A stretch of 64,000 nt of DNA from Thunnus maccoyii (taxonomy: Eukaryota; Chordata; Actinopteri; Scombriformes; Scombridae): positions 22,137,542-22,201,541 of the forward strand of contig NC_056543.1 in the NCBI RefSeq assembly GCF_910596095.1, written 5' to 3'. This document shows, piece by piece, positions 12,061 through 22,866 of the stretch (position 1 is the first letter of the stretch; each line of letters starts with the position of its first letter). Both the position numbers and the translations under genes were made by a program. The notes under the pieces are model-generated. The model was not told the DNA's origin and made no database searches. It was given only the letters and a program-made list of their open reading frames with translations.

Positions 12061-14014
12061 AATGTCAGTTTAAGGGCTACACAGATTACAGACGATTATA
12101 ATAACAATAGGATGGCCTCTATCTCGCTACCAACATGATGCTCTTCATGAGTATCCCTCTATGTCTCCTGATCGCCCATCTGTGCCCGCACTTCTTAATT
12201 CCTTCTCCTCTCCAACAGAGATTAGGATTTCCTGAGGGAGGCAAACATTACGCTTTCAACAAAGCCAAAATATCAATTCTGACGATGATCTCTATTCCCT
12301 GCATGATTTCTCCTGCTGCGCACTCGCTTCCTAAAGGAGTGCTCCAAGTTTAACTCGCAGTCCAAACTATGAACTTCAGAAGAACTTTAAATTAGTTTGC
12401 ATCAACAAACGAGAAGCAGTTTGTCAAGGAGATGTAAAAATTGTAAAAATGTAAAATATGCAACTCAGGGCATAAATGTATAATACAGTAGCTAATATCT
12501 TTCAGCATACTAAATATCAAGGCATGGAATATAAATTTAAAAACCTCAATGAAGTCTCAAATACCATACTGTAATTAAGAGTTTTAAAAGTGAAAAGTGT
12601 AAATCTATTTAGAGTTCATTATCTGAAAGAAACTCAGTTTACCTGTTCTCGAAATTATTTAACCACCAATTATAAATTATTATTATTATTATGTATTATT
12701 TAAGTATATTATTCTTATTGCTAAATTATCATAAGCTACTAAAATGTATTAATTATTGCACTTCATTATGTGCCATTCATATATGCTAAACTCAGTATAT
12801 ATGGTGTCTATTTACATTTTACTAAATAGACGCAGTCAAGTTCACATCACCCAAAACAGTAGAAAAAAAATTAAAAAGCAAAAACATTCGCTTTTAAAAT
12901 TTGTGAGGATGTTACATAGACATGTCTTTGTTTCCACCAGATCTAACTCACAAAAAAATAGATGAACAAAACTTTGTGTAGACGCTGCGTGACATTTAAT
13001 TACCAACAGTGTGTGAGGATATTTTAGGCTCATTAAGCATCATATGAGAGAAACACAAGCAGAGTAATTAGCAGTGATTTGGCTTGTCATCTCCTCTGTA
13101 AAAATGTAGCACAAATGACAAATTCAACATAGTTTTTGACATGAGAAAGAGAAAAAACTAAGTGTGTCATGTAACCTATTTCAATGAAAACCAAATCCGG
13201 AAACAGGGCGAATGCTTACACACTCAATATTTTCGGTTTTCATGCGTCATCTACTAACGAGTAACACCAATCCCGAGCCTTGTTTATCTGCACGTACATC
13301 TGAATCAAAGAGGTAGAAAGAGTGAAAGGTCTGTGTGTCAAATCAGGGCCGGCCTCCTTCAAAGTCAAAGGAGCAAATACATCATAATGTGTAGATAAGG
13401 TTGCCTCACACCTAACTACTCAGCAAGCAGCCGGGGAAATCCTGCATTCTCCATCACATGCTGGTCACTTGTCAAAACCTGTGTTCAAGTTGGATAATTG
13501 GAAAAACATATGACTACATTTTATTTACCAGGAATTTGTTTTTCAGGTGGTCAGGAGTCACTGGTAAATACATCACATCAATTGGACCAATGAACAAGTC
13601 ACTGCAAGGTGACTGAAAGTCTGTTTGTTCTTTTTATCAGCTTGGATATGTTGTTAATAATTAAATGTAGGCTAGTACAGTCACTTACACACATGATGAC
13701 AGAGAAATGAAGTCATACCAATACATTTATCATTTTGACACAGACACTATAATGTGTACTGTAAACTTTATACGTTTATCTCTGGTATTTACCACTTTGT
13801 CGGCTGTTTGAGGGCAACCTCCTTGGATTAACTTTCAAAATGTTTGACATTTGTAATTGATAAGGGCCGCCTGAATGCACCATTAGTTTTGGTCTGTGAG
13901 GCCCGGCGAGGCAATTGAGTCATTCACAATGATTCGTTTCGAAATGGGTCTCCTCTCTGTCCTCTCAGGGCTACGCCTTTGTAAGCTGTGTACTGACTGC
14001 ACATCAACTGCAGG

Positions 14015-14300
14015 GCTGCATCTAAACATTTGTTTCAATATTAATTAAACCACCAATTCTTTTTATTATTAATTAACCGGTCAATTACTTCACTGCTAAT
14101 CGTTTAGTCTATAAAATGCCAGAAAAACTGGAAAAATGTCCACAAGTTTGTTAAGCCCAAGGCGATGTTTTACAATGTCAACAGTTCAGTTTACAAAGCT
14201 GTTAAAGAGACAAAAGCTGCAAGTTCTCACTTGACCGATTATCAAAACAGTTGTCTATTATTTTTCTGTCAATCAACTAATCATTTCAGGTTTAATTAAC
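14015..14300. repeat. TAATC-rich dispersed repeat copy
   Basis: From 'gggctgcatctaaacatttg' through 'aattaaccggtcaattac' and 'gtctataaaatgccagaaaa' to 'caatcaactaatcatttcagg'. Same architecture as the copy at 58310-58690. Confidence 0.55.
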
Positions 14301-15589
14301 TGTAAGAATTCCCTTACTTGTACATGTAGTATGCACCAATTAAATAATGATTCATCAAACCCTTCAACTTTTAAAAGCAACCTGAAGGGTTTGTTTTTTT
14401 GAAGAGAAGTGCTTAAGTAGTTTGCTAAAATTCCAAGGACAGATGTCTGAATGAATGGGCATCTGTCGAGCTTTATTTCAAGAGCCAGTAAATGTTTAAT
14501 CTAATGCTTTCAAACATATTTGACTTCCAGGATTCTTATTATTTACAAGCAGTAAGTGGTAAATGGTTGACAGCTCAACTTACAAGGGACTTGAAAGACT
14601 GTTTACAGAGTTGTACGACTTGACAAGTACCTTACATAATACCTTACTGAATATTGCTGGGAAGTCAAATAAATACAACAGAACAGCCTGTTCTGAAATC
14701 TACTATACCAGGGACTGTGAAACAAAAGCTTCTGACACTGACTTCATTCAGAACCCTACTTATGTTAGACTGGATTTTAAAATGTCTAACATTTGAAGTA
14801 TGCAGGGCATTTAAAATCACATTTTTTGCCTTGAGAGTTCTTAACTTATGAGGTAAGATAGGAAGTTTCTGCAATACAGGCCCAACAGTCTATTATTGCC
14901 CTTTCCTTCTACATACCTGTCATTGCTGAGCGAACCTTGTCCTGGAACTCTGTGTTACCATGGCGCCCTTAACAAAGGTGTGTCTGCAGAATAGGTGTGC
15001 CATGAGTTATGTACCTGTACCAAAACCTGCTGTCTGTAACCTTGAAGTATCCTGTATCATTACATTGGCAACAGTTGGTGGGGAAAAATACATTCCTCCC
15101 TGTCTCTTCAATTAAAAAAAAATGAATTTATAGGCAATCAATAAGCAACTACTCCAGCCAAGCATGACAGATTGTGTATCCTGTCATCCACTGGGCTTGT
15201 ATAGAGGGATACATGCTGTAGTTACCACGAAGAGCCACTAGAAACATTACCAAGCTCTGCATGGGGCACCAGTCACCCATCTGAGGTGTTTGGGCAAATA
15301 GATTTCATTGTGTCAGCTTGTAACAGATACATTGACCACTAATAATGAAAGGATGGGTACATGTGGATTAAAGCAAGTAAATAAATAACAGAAAACAAGA
15401 AAACAAGTCTAACACAAGAGATGTCTTGGAAAACAGACATGTCTAAAGACCTGCTTGTAGATTGTAGCCAACGCTTACAGGCCTCCATGAAGTCGTCCTG
15501 TACAAATAATTCAAATGCTTCTGTGGATGCATTTAATCTGTCTTTTTTTATTTAAAAGAACCAAGAATTAAGCCATTCAATGTGTGTTA

Positions 15590-16110
15590 TTTCATCGAAA
15601 CAAGCCCAATACGCATGGCAACCCGAGGCTCCCCAGCACGTCTAGTTAAACCACATCTGAGTGGACAAAGACCCAGCGTCAAATCTAGAAAGTGAGAAGA
15701 GTTAAGCTGCCATTTGGTCCCAACTTTCACGACTGTTTGTGATTAAAACTTTCAGAAGCGAGTGAAACAAAAGAAGACACGTTTAAAGAGCGCTTGAGTG
15801 GGCAAAGTGAACCGTCCAACTTGCACAGTTCATTTGCGGTTACGAGCTTACCTTAGTGTTCACTCCAGTGAGAATGGGCAAACGGCGACACACTCAACGC
15901 GAAAAAATGAAAACCCGCCTAGCAAACAATAAGTAACTAAGCCCGCGTGAAAGCCACAAAAATAACGTTTAAATCCACATATCCTTGCTTTTCACAATTG
16001 TTCTTTCGTTTAAAACGTGGACTGATCATATATTGCTCGACCTATCCTCGCTTGTTTTTCTGTCGCAGGCTGGCTGCCTCCGCCTCAATCACACGCACCT
16101 CAATCACACG
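15590..16110 (-). promoter_or_regulatory. CpG-rich candidate promoter and first exon of a leftward gene (possibly nck2)
   Basis: This stretch has far more CpG than its AT-rich surroundings. On the minus strand a consensus donor (ACTAAG then gtaagc) places an exon end at 15852, so a non-coding first exon starting somewhere near 16.0 kb and reading left is possible. In human, NCK2 is the next gene beyond FHL2 and is transcribed away from it, which would be leftward here. No NCK2 coding exon is in the window, so the name is only a synteny guess. Confidence 0.3.
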
Positions 16111-16149
16111 AGGAACAATTGACTTCCGTTCTCATCCTTCAAAAGAAAA

Positions 16150-17049
16150 CAGTCAGAACCAAAGTCAGAGTCGGAACCAGAGTCAGAATCAGAGAGAGTC
16201 AGAATCAGAGTCAGAGTCTGAACCAGAGTCAGAGTCAGGGTCAGAATCAGAGAGAGTCAGAATCAGAGTCAGAGTCGGAATCAGAGTCAGAATCAGGGTC
16301 AGAATCAGAGTCAGAGTCTGAACCAGAGTCAGGGTCAGGGTCAGAATCAGAGTCAGACTCAGAGTCAGAGTCAGAACCAGAACCAGAGTCAGAGTCAGAG
16401 TCAGAGTCAGAGTCAGAACTAGAGTCAGAATCAGGGTCAGAAGCAGAGAGAGTCGGAATCAGAGTCAGTACCAGAGTCAATCAGAGTCAGAGTCAGAATT
16501 AGAGTCAGTGTCAGAATCAGAGTCAGAGTCAGAACTAGAGTGAGAATCAGGCTCAGAATCAGAGAGAGTCAGAAGCTGAGTCAAAGTCAGAACCAGAGTC
16601 AGAGTCAGAATCAGAGTCAATCAGAGTCAGAGTCAGAACCAGAGTCAGAGTCAGGGTCAGAATCAGAGAGAGTCAGAATCAGAGTCAAAGTCAGAACCAG
16701 AGTCAGAGTCAGAACCAGAGTCAATCAGAGTCAGAGTCAGAAGCAGAGTCAAAGTCAGAACCAGAGTCAGAGTCAGAACCAGAGTCAGAGTCAGAGTCAG
16801 AACCAGAGTCAGAGTCAGAGTCAGAATCAGAATCAGAATCAGAGTCAGAACCAGAGTCAGAGTCAGAATCAGAATCAGAATCAGAGTCAGAGTCAGAATC
16901 AGAGTCAGTCAAAGTCAGAGTGAGAACCAGAGTCAGAATCAGAGTCAGAGTCAGAATCAGGTTCAGAATCAGAGTCAATCATAGTCATAGTAAGAATCAG
17001 AGTCAGAATCAGAATCAAAGAGAGTCAGAATCAGAATCAGAATCAGAGA
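16150..17049. repeat. About 900-bp hexanucleotide satellite (CAGAGT/CAGAAT/CAGAAC units)
   Basis: Near-perfect array of six-base units CAGAGT with CAGAAT, CAGAAC and CAGGGT variants and occasional CAGAGAGAGT. Because the period is a multiple of three and the units lack stops in several frames, it makes long open frames of SE, QS and RV repeats on plus and SD and LT repeats on minus. These have no splice context or start context and are not treated as genes. The array sits about 40 bp beyond the CpG-rich candidate promoter. Confidence 0.9.
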
Positions 17050-17454
17050 AAACATTCAAAACAAGCATATGACACCAGTCTTATAACTATCTCAGCCAAA
17101 CTGCATGTATATAACTATTAATTCACCATCAAAAGGCCAAATGTTTCTGTTTCTCATGAAGAATGAGATCAATAGAATACTTGAAGACCGTTAAATCTTG
17201 CAGCAATAAGAATTTAACGGCTGTAAAGGAGTGTGTCTTTATTTGATTATCTACTGTTTTTTTTTTAAACAATGTTTCATTATTCATTCTTAGTTTTTGC
17301 TCTTGCTTCTTTTTTTCTCCCCGAGTCACTGGCACCGTGTTCTCGGGATTTTACTAGAACATTCAATTGTTCTTAAAGAGAAAACACTTATTTTGAAGCA
17401 ATACATAATTTCCGGGTTGATTCTTCTGTCTTTGGTAGCTTGATCGCCGGTTTG

Positions 17455-17472
17455 GTTGGTGACGTCACCAAC
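17455..17472. promoter_or_regulatory. 18-bp perfect palindrome containing a consensus CRE (TGACGTCA)
   Basis: GTTGGTGACGTCACCAAC is its own reverse complement. The central TGACGTCA (17460-17467) is the full cAMP response element bound by CREB/ATF dimers. GCCGG and its partner lie a few bases outside on each side, in a locally CpG-rich stretch (17411-17530). This could be a regulatory element of the putative leftward promoter at 15.6-16.1 kb or of fhl2. No transcript can be assigned from sequence alone. Confidence 0.5.
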
Positions 17473-20289
17473 GCCGGGACTAGTACAGGACAACGCCAGA
17501 GGAAAAGGGACAAACTCCGGGGGACTATATCGCCCCTTGCTGATGACAATGGGTAGTATGAGATATATATGTATTATGATTTATATAGGATAAATATATT
17601 TTCAATGTTCTTCTTGCTCTAACTATTTTTCATTAAGAGATTATTTTGAGGAGTCTTGTAAACTCCTAGAAGCCATGTCATCCCGCCTCTCATCACATTA
17701 ATTCATTCAATCATTAATTAATTAATTCAGTCATTCATTCGTTCATTCCATAAAGTGATTAAAATAGTGATTTGTAACTGTTACAGACCAGAAACATTTT
17801 TTTTAAAACTGTTGTGAGAAATTATACAGAAACATCCATATTATTATACTAGTCATATTACAAAGTAAAGAGGGAACTTTAAAACTCACATACATATGCC
17901 ATTTCCAAAATTTTGGAATAGGCTGAATGACCCAGTAGCAATATAATAGGTACGAGTCTAGTTTCACAACAGATACTCTACTCCATATTATTTAATTACT
18001 AGACTGAGATAAGATAAAGTTAATTGATCCCACACACGGAAGTGAAAGTGTTACAGACGTTAAATGATGTACAAGTAAATAAAAAATCTAGAGATAGCAC
18101 AGATGAGGGAAATAACCTAGTAAAACTAGAATACTATATGAGCTTCTACTATATGCTACACCAAGGAGAATGTGGGTTTTATACACTGTACACATATATA
18201 AATAATGTTTGTGAAAGAGTATTGTTATATAAAGTAAACACAGTAAATTTGTTTCAGCAGATAGCAATGTCAGCAGCATGAAAAATTATGCTATATTTTT
18301 ACACTCATGTCAGAGCGACAAAAAAACCTGAAACGCACACTGAAATACATTGTGTATGTAATGGTATGACTGAATAGCTCTCCTGGTGTCCTGAAAAGAT
18401 GAGTAAACATTGAGTATGTATCTAGGGACAGAGAGGGGCTGGCTACATAATAACAGCTTATACTTTACAGTTTGGTAAAGACGAGCCAATCCTATTTTCA
18501 AATTCAAAGAAAGTTCATATTTTCTGTGAAGACATCTGTACTGTGTCACAAACTAATGTTGATCTGACTCAAGAAGGCTAAGTTATTATCCAAATGTGCA
18601 ACAAGCTTATTTATTGTACCAGGTTATTTAATGCTTTCAATCTGTGCCACCATACTTGTGCCACCAATCTTCATATCATTTTACGTCATAAAATAATGCC
18701 TTAAATCTCATATTACTCTTTTCCATAGAGACTTTTCATGCAGCAAGGAAGTCATCGAAAAATGCTCCACCTCGTTGAGAAATGTGACCGCGAGAAACAG
18801 ACAGAATTTAGACAGGTATATTCAGGTAAATTCTGTGAGATATTGACTGTCCTTTGTGTCTTAGTGTGTGTATGTATTCATGTTTTTTTATGACATAAAT
18901 GTAAACATGAAAAAAAAATCATTAAGAATACATCTAAACCTAAACCACACATCACAGGATTGCTTTTTGCCACCTGGTCAGCCTCCTCATCTTCGACACA
19001 CTAAAATGAGTCTAAACAGCCTAAATACAGCTCATAAAATACAGGTCTTTGATAAAGCTTTTTGATACTCACCTGAGATTCTGGACAGAGAGCTAATGCA
19101 AGCTTTACCAAAAAGAGTAATCATTCTGACATCATATCTGAGGCAAGGGGTACAAAGTGTCTTGCAGAATAATTTGACTCCTGTTTCATGTTTCAGTCAC
19201 AAGGGGGCAGAGTATCCTTAGCAGAAAAGCTGAACACTGTCTCCATCATCATCATCACACATTCCAACCTTTACTTGGTCACTACTGTGGTGTCAAGATG
19301 TTAAAATAACCAACCCACTGGTGAACTTTTCACCCACACACAACTCCCTACTCTTATTCAACACAGACAATTACTTTCATACTCTAACAAATCAATCTAA
19401 TTACACGAGTAAGTGCAAGCACATGCTTTTTTTTCCAGTTCTACATTTTAGGCTAGGTTTTTTTTTTTTTTAAACACAGTTGACCCAAAAAAGATAATTA
19501 GAAAGGGCTGAGGTGCACGTTTACACTACCAGTTAGTTTTATTAGATTTCATGGTTGAATTTCCTTTAAATATTAAATTATACCATAAAAACATAAATAT
19601 CTGCAGGTCTGAAAAAAAATACTACTGCTGTATGGGGGGTTAAAATTGTATGAAAGTGTTAAATTATTGGAATGGTTTGTCTTTCGTACCCCTCCTTGCT
19701 TGAGCCCAAGGAGAACTTGACTTAATAATCGAGGTTGAGTTACACTTGTCAACACTCTATCTGCCACCGCCATAACCAGGATGTCTTCCATTTTAGTTCC
19801 ACACCCCTTCATATTCTCACTTGCTAAAAGCAAATCATCCCACTGAGTGACTGCTGAGAGCTGTGCAGCTGAGCGGAGCTATAGTTACAACACTGATCAA
19901 ACTAGATGTTTATTTTGGCAGAAAGACCCTCGTCTTTAAGTCCACCTGACTGCAAGTGATGATGTACGTGATGAACCAGTGGCTCCCGTGCTATGTTTGC
20001 TATTCTGCGCCCCACAGGCACAGTGAAAAGTGAATCATATGAAATGTAGATTATGTGAATGATAAAATGTATGGTCATGTGCGTTTTTTTTGTAGTTGTT
20101 GCAGCTGTGTCGTAATCCATTTGAGTAATTGATTTCAGAGGACGCAGAGGACATAATCCTCACAGATAAGATTCAATTATCTGATTCAATCTTGTAATTT
20201 ATTTGCACACACATTTACAACTGGTTCAAACTGATGCAATAACACAACAGTCCTGCTATAAATCTTACGCTTTTGAAGGTTATAATCAG

Positions 20290-20460
20290 TTTTTGCTGAA
20301 ACTATTTTAGAGAGCTTGCTAATGAGCTAACTGGGTGCTGATAGTAGGTTCGTATTTACTGTACACACATGAGAGTGGTATCAATCCTTTTTTAACTCTT
20401 ATCATAAGCTAATAAAGCTAATGTCCCACAATTTTCAGCTTCTACTTTTTTTCAGTATGT
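20290..20460 (-). repeat. Fragment of the dispersed element family at 25783-26310
   Basis: 'gagctaactgggtgctg', 'gagagtggtatcaatcc' and 'aaagctaatgtcccacaat' match, in reverse order and orientation, blocks of the copy at 25783-26310. Strongly diverged. Confidence 0.45.
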
Positions 20461-21149
20461 GTTGTAACAAGTGTTCTTTTACTCTATGTAAAATTGTATA
20501 ACTGTACACTAGCTGTGCATTTTTAGTTTGACTGACTTATTGTGAACTAACTGTGGATCAGAGGCATCTTAACTCTTAGATAGGCAGGCACTCAAACCAA
20601 TCTATACCTTTAAAAGAATACACATTGGTTTAGGACTTAATACACAATAGAACCCTCGCAACACAAAATTCATGGATACAATCTGCCTATACTGTTGCGT
20701 GCAGTTAAAAACCGAGTATTACAGAGGTAAAGTAGTGGAAGTATTGATTCAGTTAATTTAAGGTACCACTTAAAAGCCACAATTGGATTGTCTTAACATA
20801 GTTATGTTAAGACACGCTATGCTAATACACAATTTAAACATTTTATTGTTTGTCTTGTTAATTTACTCAGAAAGATTTCAGTAAATCTTTACCTCACAAA
20901 GTTAAAAAAAAAGGATCATGTTTGATCCATTACAAGCAAATTCAGTAGACTGGGGATAAGAAGTTCTGTTGCTTGTGATCTACGCTTTAACTGTTTTCTA
21001 CTTCTGTTCTTTGAGTCAAAACATTTAGAAGGTTTTCTGTTAGACACTGGTATGGCTGTGCGGCACAGCAGATTGGGCATAATGAGTTAAAATCATTTTA
21101 AAAGATTTTTCAGAAAAATTGACTTTTGAAAGAGGTCCTTTCAGGCACA

Positions 21150-21260
21150 TAACGATCACATAGAGTACCTTCACATGACATTGCAATGTCTTTTAAGGCA
21201 GCTGATCTCACCACATTCAAAAAAACATTTCTATTTAACAAGTCTCCATGGTATGACAGA
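21150..21260 (+). mobile_element. Possible LINE C-terminal scrap
   Basis: One plus frame reads MSFKAADLTTFKKTFLFNK, which resembles the extreme C-terminal 'slttFkk.LKthLF' segment of L2-like LINE reverse transcriptase proteins. Too short for certainty. Confidence 0.3.
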
Positions 21261-22271
21261 ACCAGCACCAGAATTGAATTTCGAGTGATTACATTTAAAA
21301 GGTTACCAAGAATTAGAACGTATTATTGATTGAAAGTGAATTAAACTGAGGTTGAGACTGTCTTTTGCTTTCTCGACTCACTCGAGCATTTCCAAGAAAT
21401 GCCTGGAAGACTCCAAGTGCATCACAGACAAACCAAATCAATAACAAATCTGCAACAAATGTTCACATAAATTGTGAGGAAATATGGTTGATTCCCTCAT
21501 AGAACTGAAAACTACCACACAGGGAAGAACCACAGGTTTGCCTCACACTCTATTCAGAGGAAAACATCTTAATGAAGCAGCATAACATTCATTGCATTTG
21601 CATTCATTTTAATTACATAGATAACAAAATGTATGTATTGTAATTCTAGTTCTGAGAGCACAGATTCTCTGAGAGACTTCATAGACTTTCAATTTACAAC
21701 TATTTAAGGCCATGAATGACCAAGGGACCCAAAGGAGTCCTTGTTCCAATTGTTCCAAATTGGAGAGAGCCTCTGTGCCATGAAGGGGTGGTCAGTACAC
21801 CTGGTTACCGAATCGGTAGCTTTTTTGCACGAGAGCACCCCTCACTGGTGACTGAAAGTGTATGTCGAAGTGGGAAAATCACAGTTGTAATTAATAAAAA
21901 TCAACAATGGCTGAATTCCATTTAGTTGCTTTGCTATCAACTCAGATAGGAGGTTGCCCTTATAAACAGTGCTTGTATGGGCCTTGTTTTGCACTGAACT
22001 GAACAAAAGGGTTCAAACCAGCAATAGACTAAACTTACTATTGAGCTGAAAATCGTGTTGTACATCACTATAATGTGGCCAACACCATCTTGGTTTATTT
22101 TTGTTTGTTTGTTTTTGTGTCTACTTTTCCATTCCCTGCCTTTCCCTCACATCAGGGTTAGAGTTAGTCACCTAATCAGCCCATGCCTCCACATGTGCCA
22201 CTTGTCCCCGAATGACCCATTCAGTATACATGCCCACTAGCTCTAGATTCTTTGCCAAGTTATCTATAGGC

Positions 22272-22866
22272 CTATTTCATAGCAGACATTTTGACTCGTC
22301 ATAGTAGGAAAGGGTGTTATTAATAGCATCAACGATGGCTCTGTTCTGTTCAAGTGTCCCAGTAAACCATGACAGTGTGACAGTGAATAAGAGGAACCTG
22401 AAACTGAAGCAGCTAAATGGGATTCAGCCATCATTTATTTTATTATTGACACCTGTGCTTTTCTTCAGTGTCTTCAGTGAGAAAGATAAACTGTGCTCTT
22501 CGCTGTCAGTTCCAGCCCTAGTTTTGTCTGCCTGCCTGCTAATGATTACTTCTTGTTTGTGTTTTTGCTTGCCTACCTGCGCCATTTTTTGACTTGTTTG
22601 CCTTCGCTGACTGCCTATGTATATGTTGCCAACCTTGTTTTCACTCAAGATCAAGTAAACTGCCTTTAACCTTTATCATGCTCTCCCTCTGCATCCTTTT
22701 TGAATCCTCACACAATTTATGTTCTATTCAAGTGTCCCAGTAAGCCATGACAGTGTGACAGTGAGCCAGCATGCACAATACTAGGACCCTGAAACTGAAG
22801 CAGCTAAATGGACTCCAGCCTTTTTCTACTGTTACAGGTCAAAAATGTCACACAGTGTGAAAAAAG
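22272..22866. mobile_element. Inverted-repeat element with an internal direct duplication
   Basis: The left end 'ttcatagcagacattttgac' and the reverse complement of the right end ('ttcacactgtgtgacatttt') are related, and the same ends bound the shorter copy at 52633-52805. Inside, a block of about 90-100 bp occurs twice in direct orientation, at roughly 22337-22428 and 22718-22821 ('caagtgtcccagtaa', 'ccatgacagtgtgacagtga', 'ctgaaactgaagcagctaa'). About 290 bp of unrelated sequence separates the two blocks. Confidence 0.6.

Larger units (their letters stand above)
8581..15590. other. Intergenic, repeat-rich, no gene recognised
   Basis: Contains the dispersed-repeat copies listed separately (9066-9403, 10135-10645, 11740-12060, 14015-14300). 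The open frames over 60 codons show no domain, no paired splice sites and no codon bias that I can see. Nothing else recognisable. Confidence 0.45.
17473..22271. other. Intergenic, no gene recognised
   Basis: Includes a degenerate ATTC/ATTA tandem stretch near 17699-17750 and the small element fragments listed separately (20290-20460, 21150-21260). Open frames have no recognisable domains. Confidence 0.45.

Noticed and set aside
16119..16978. Long ORFs of SE, QS and SD dipeptide repeats, like a phosphoprotein
   Set aside because: They are the translation of a six-base satellite. Several frames on both strands are open at once and there is no splice or promoter context tied to a frame.
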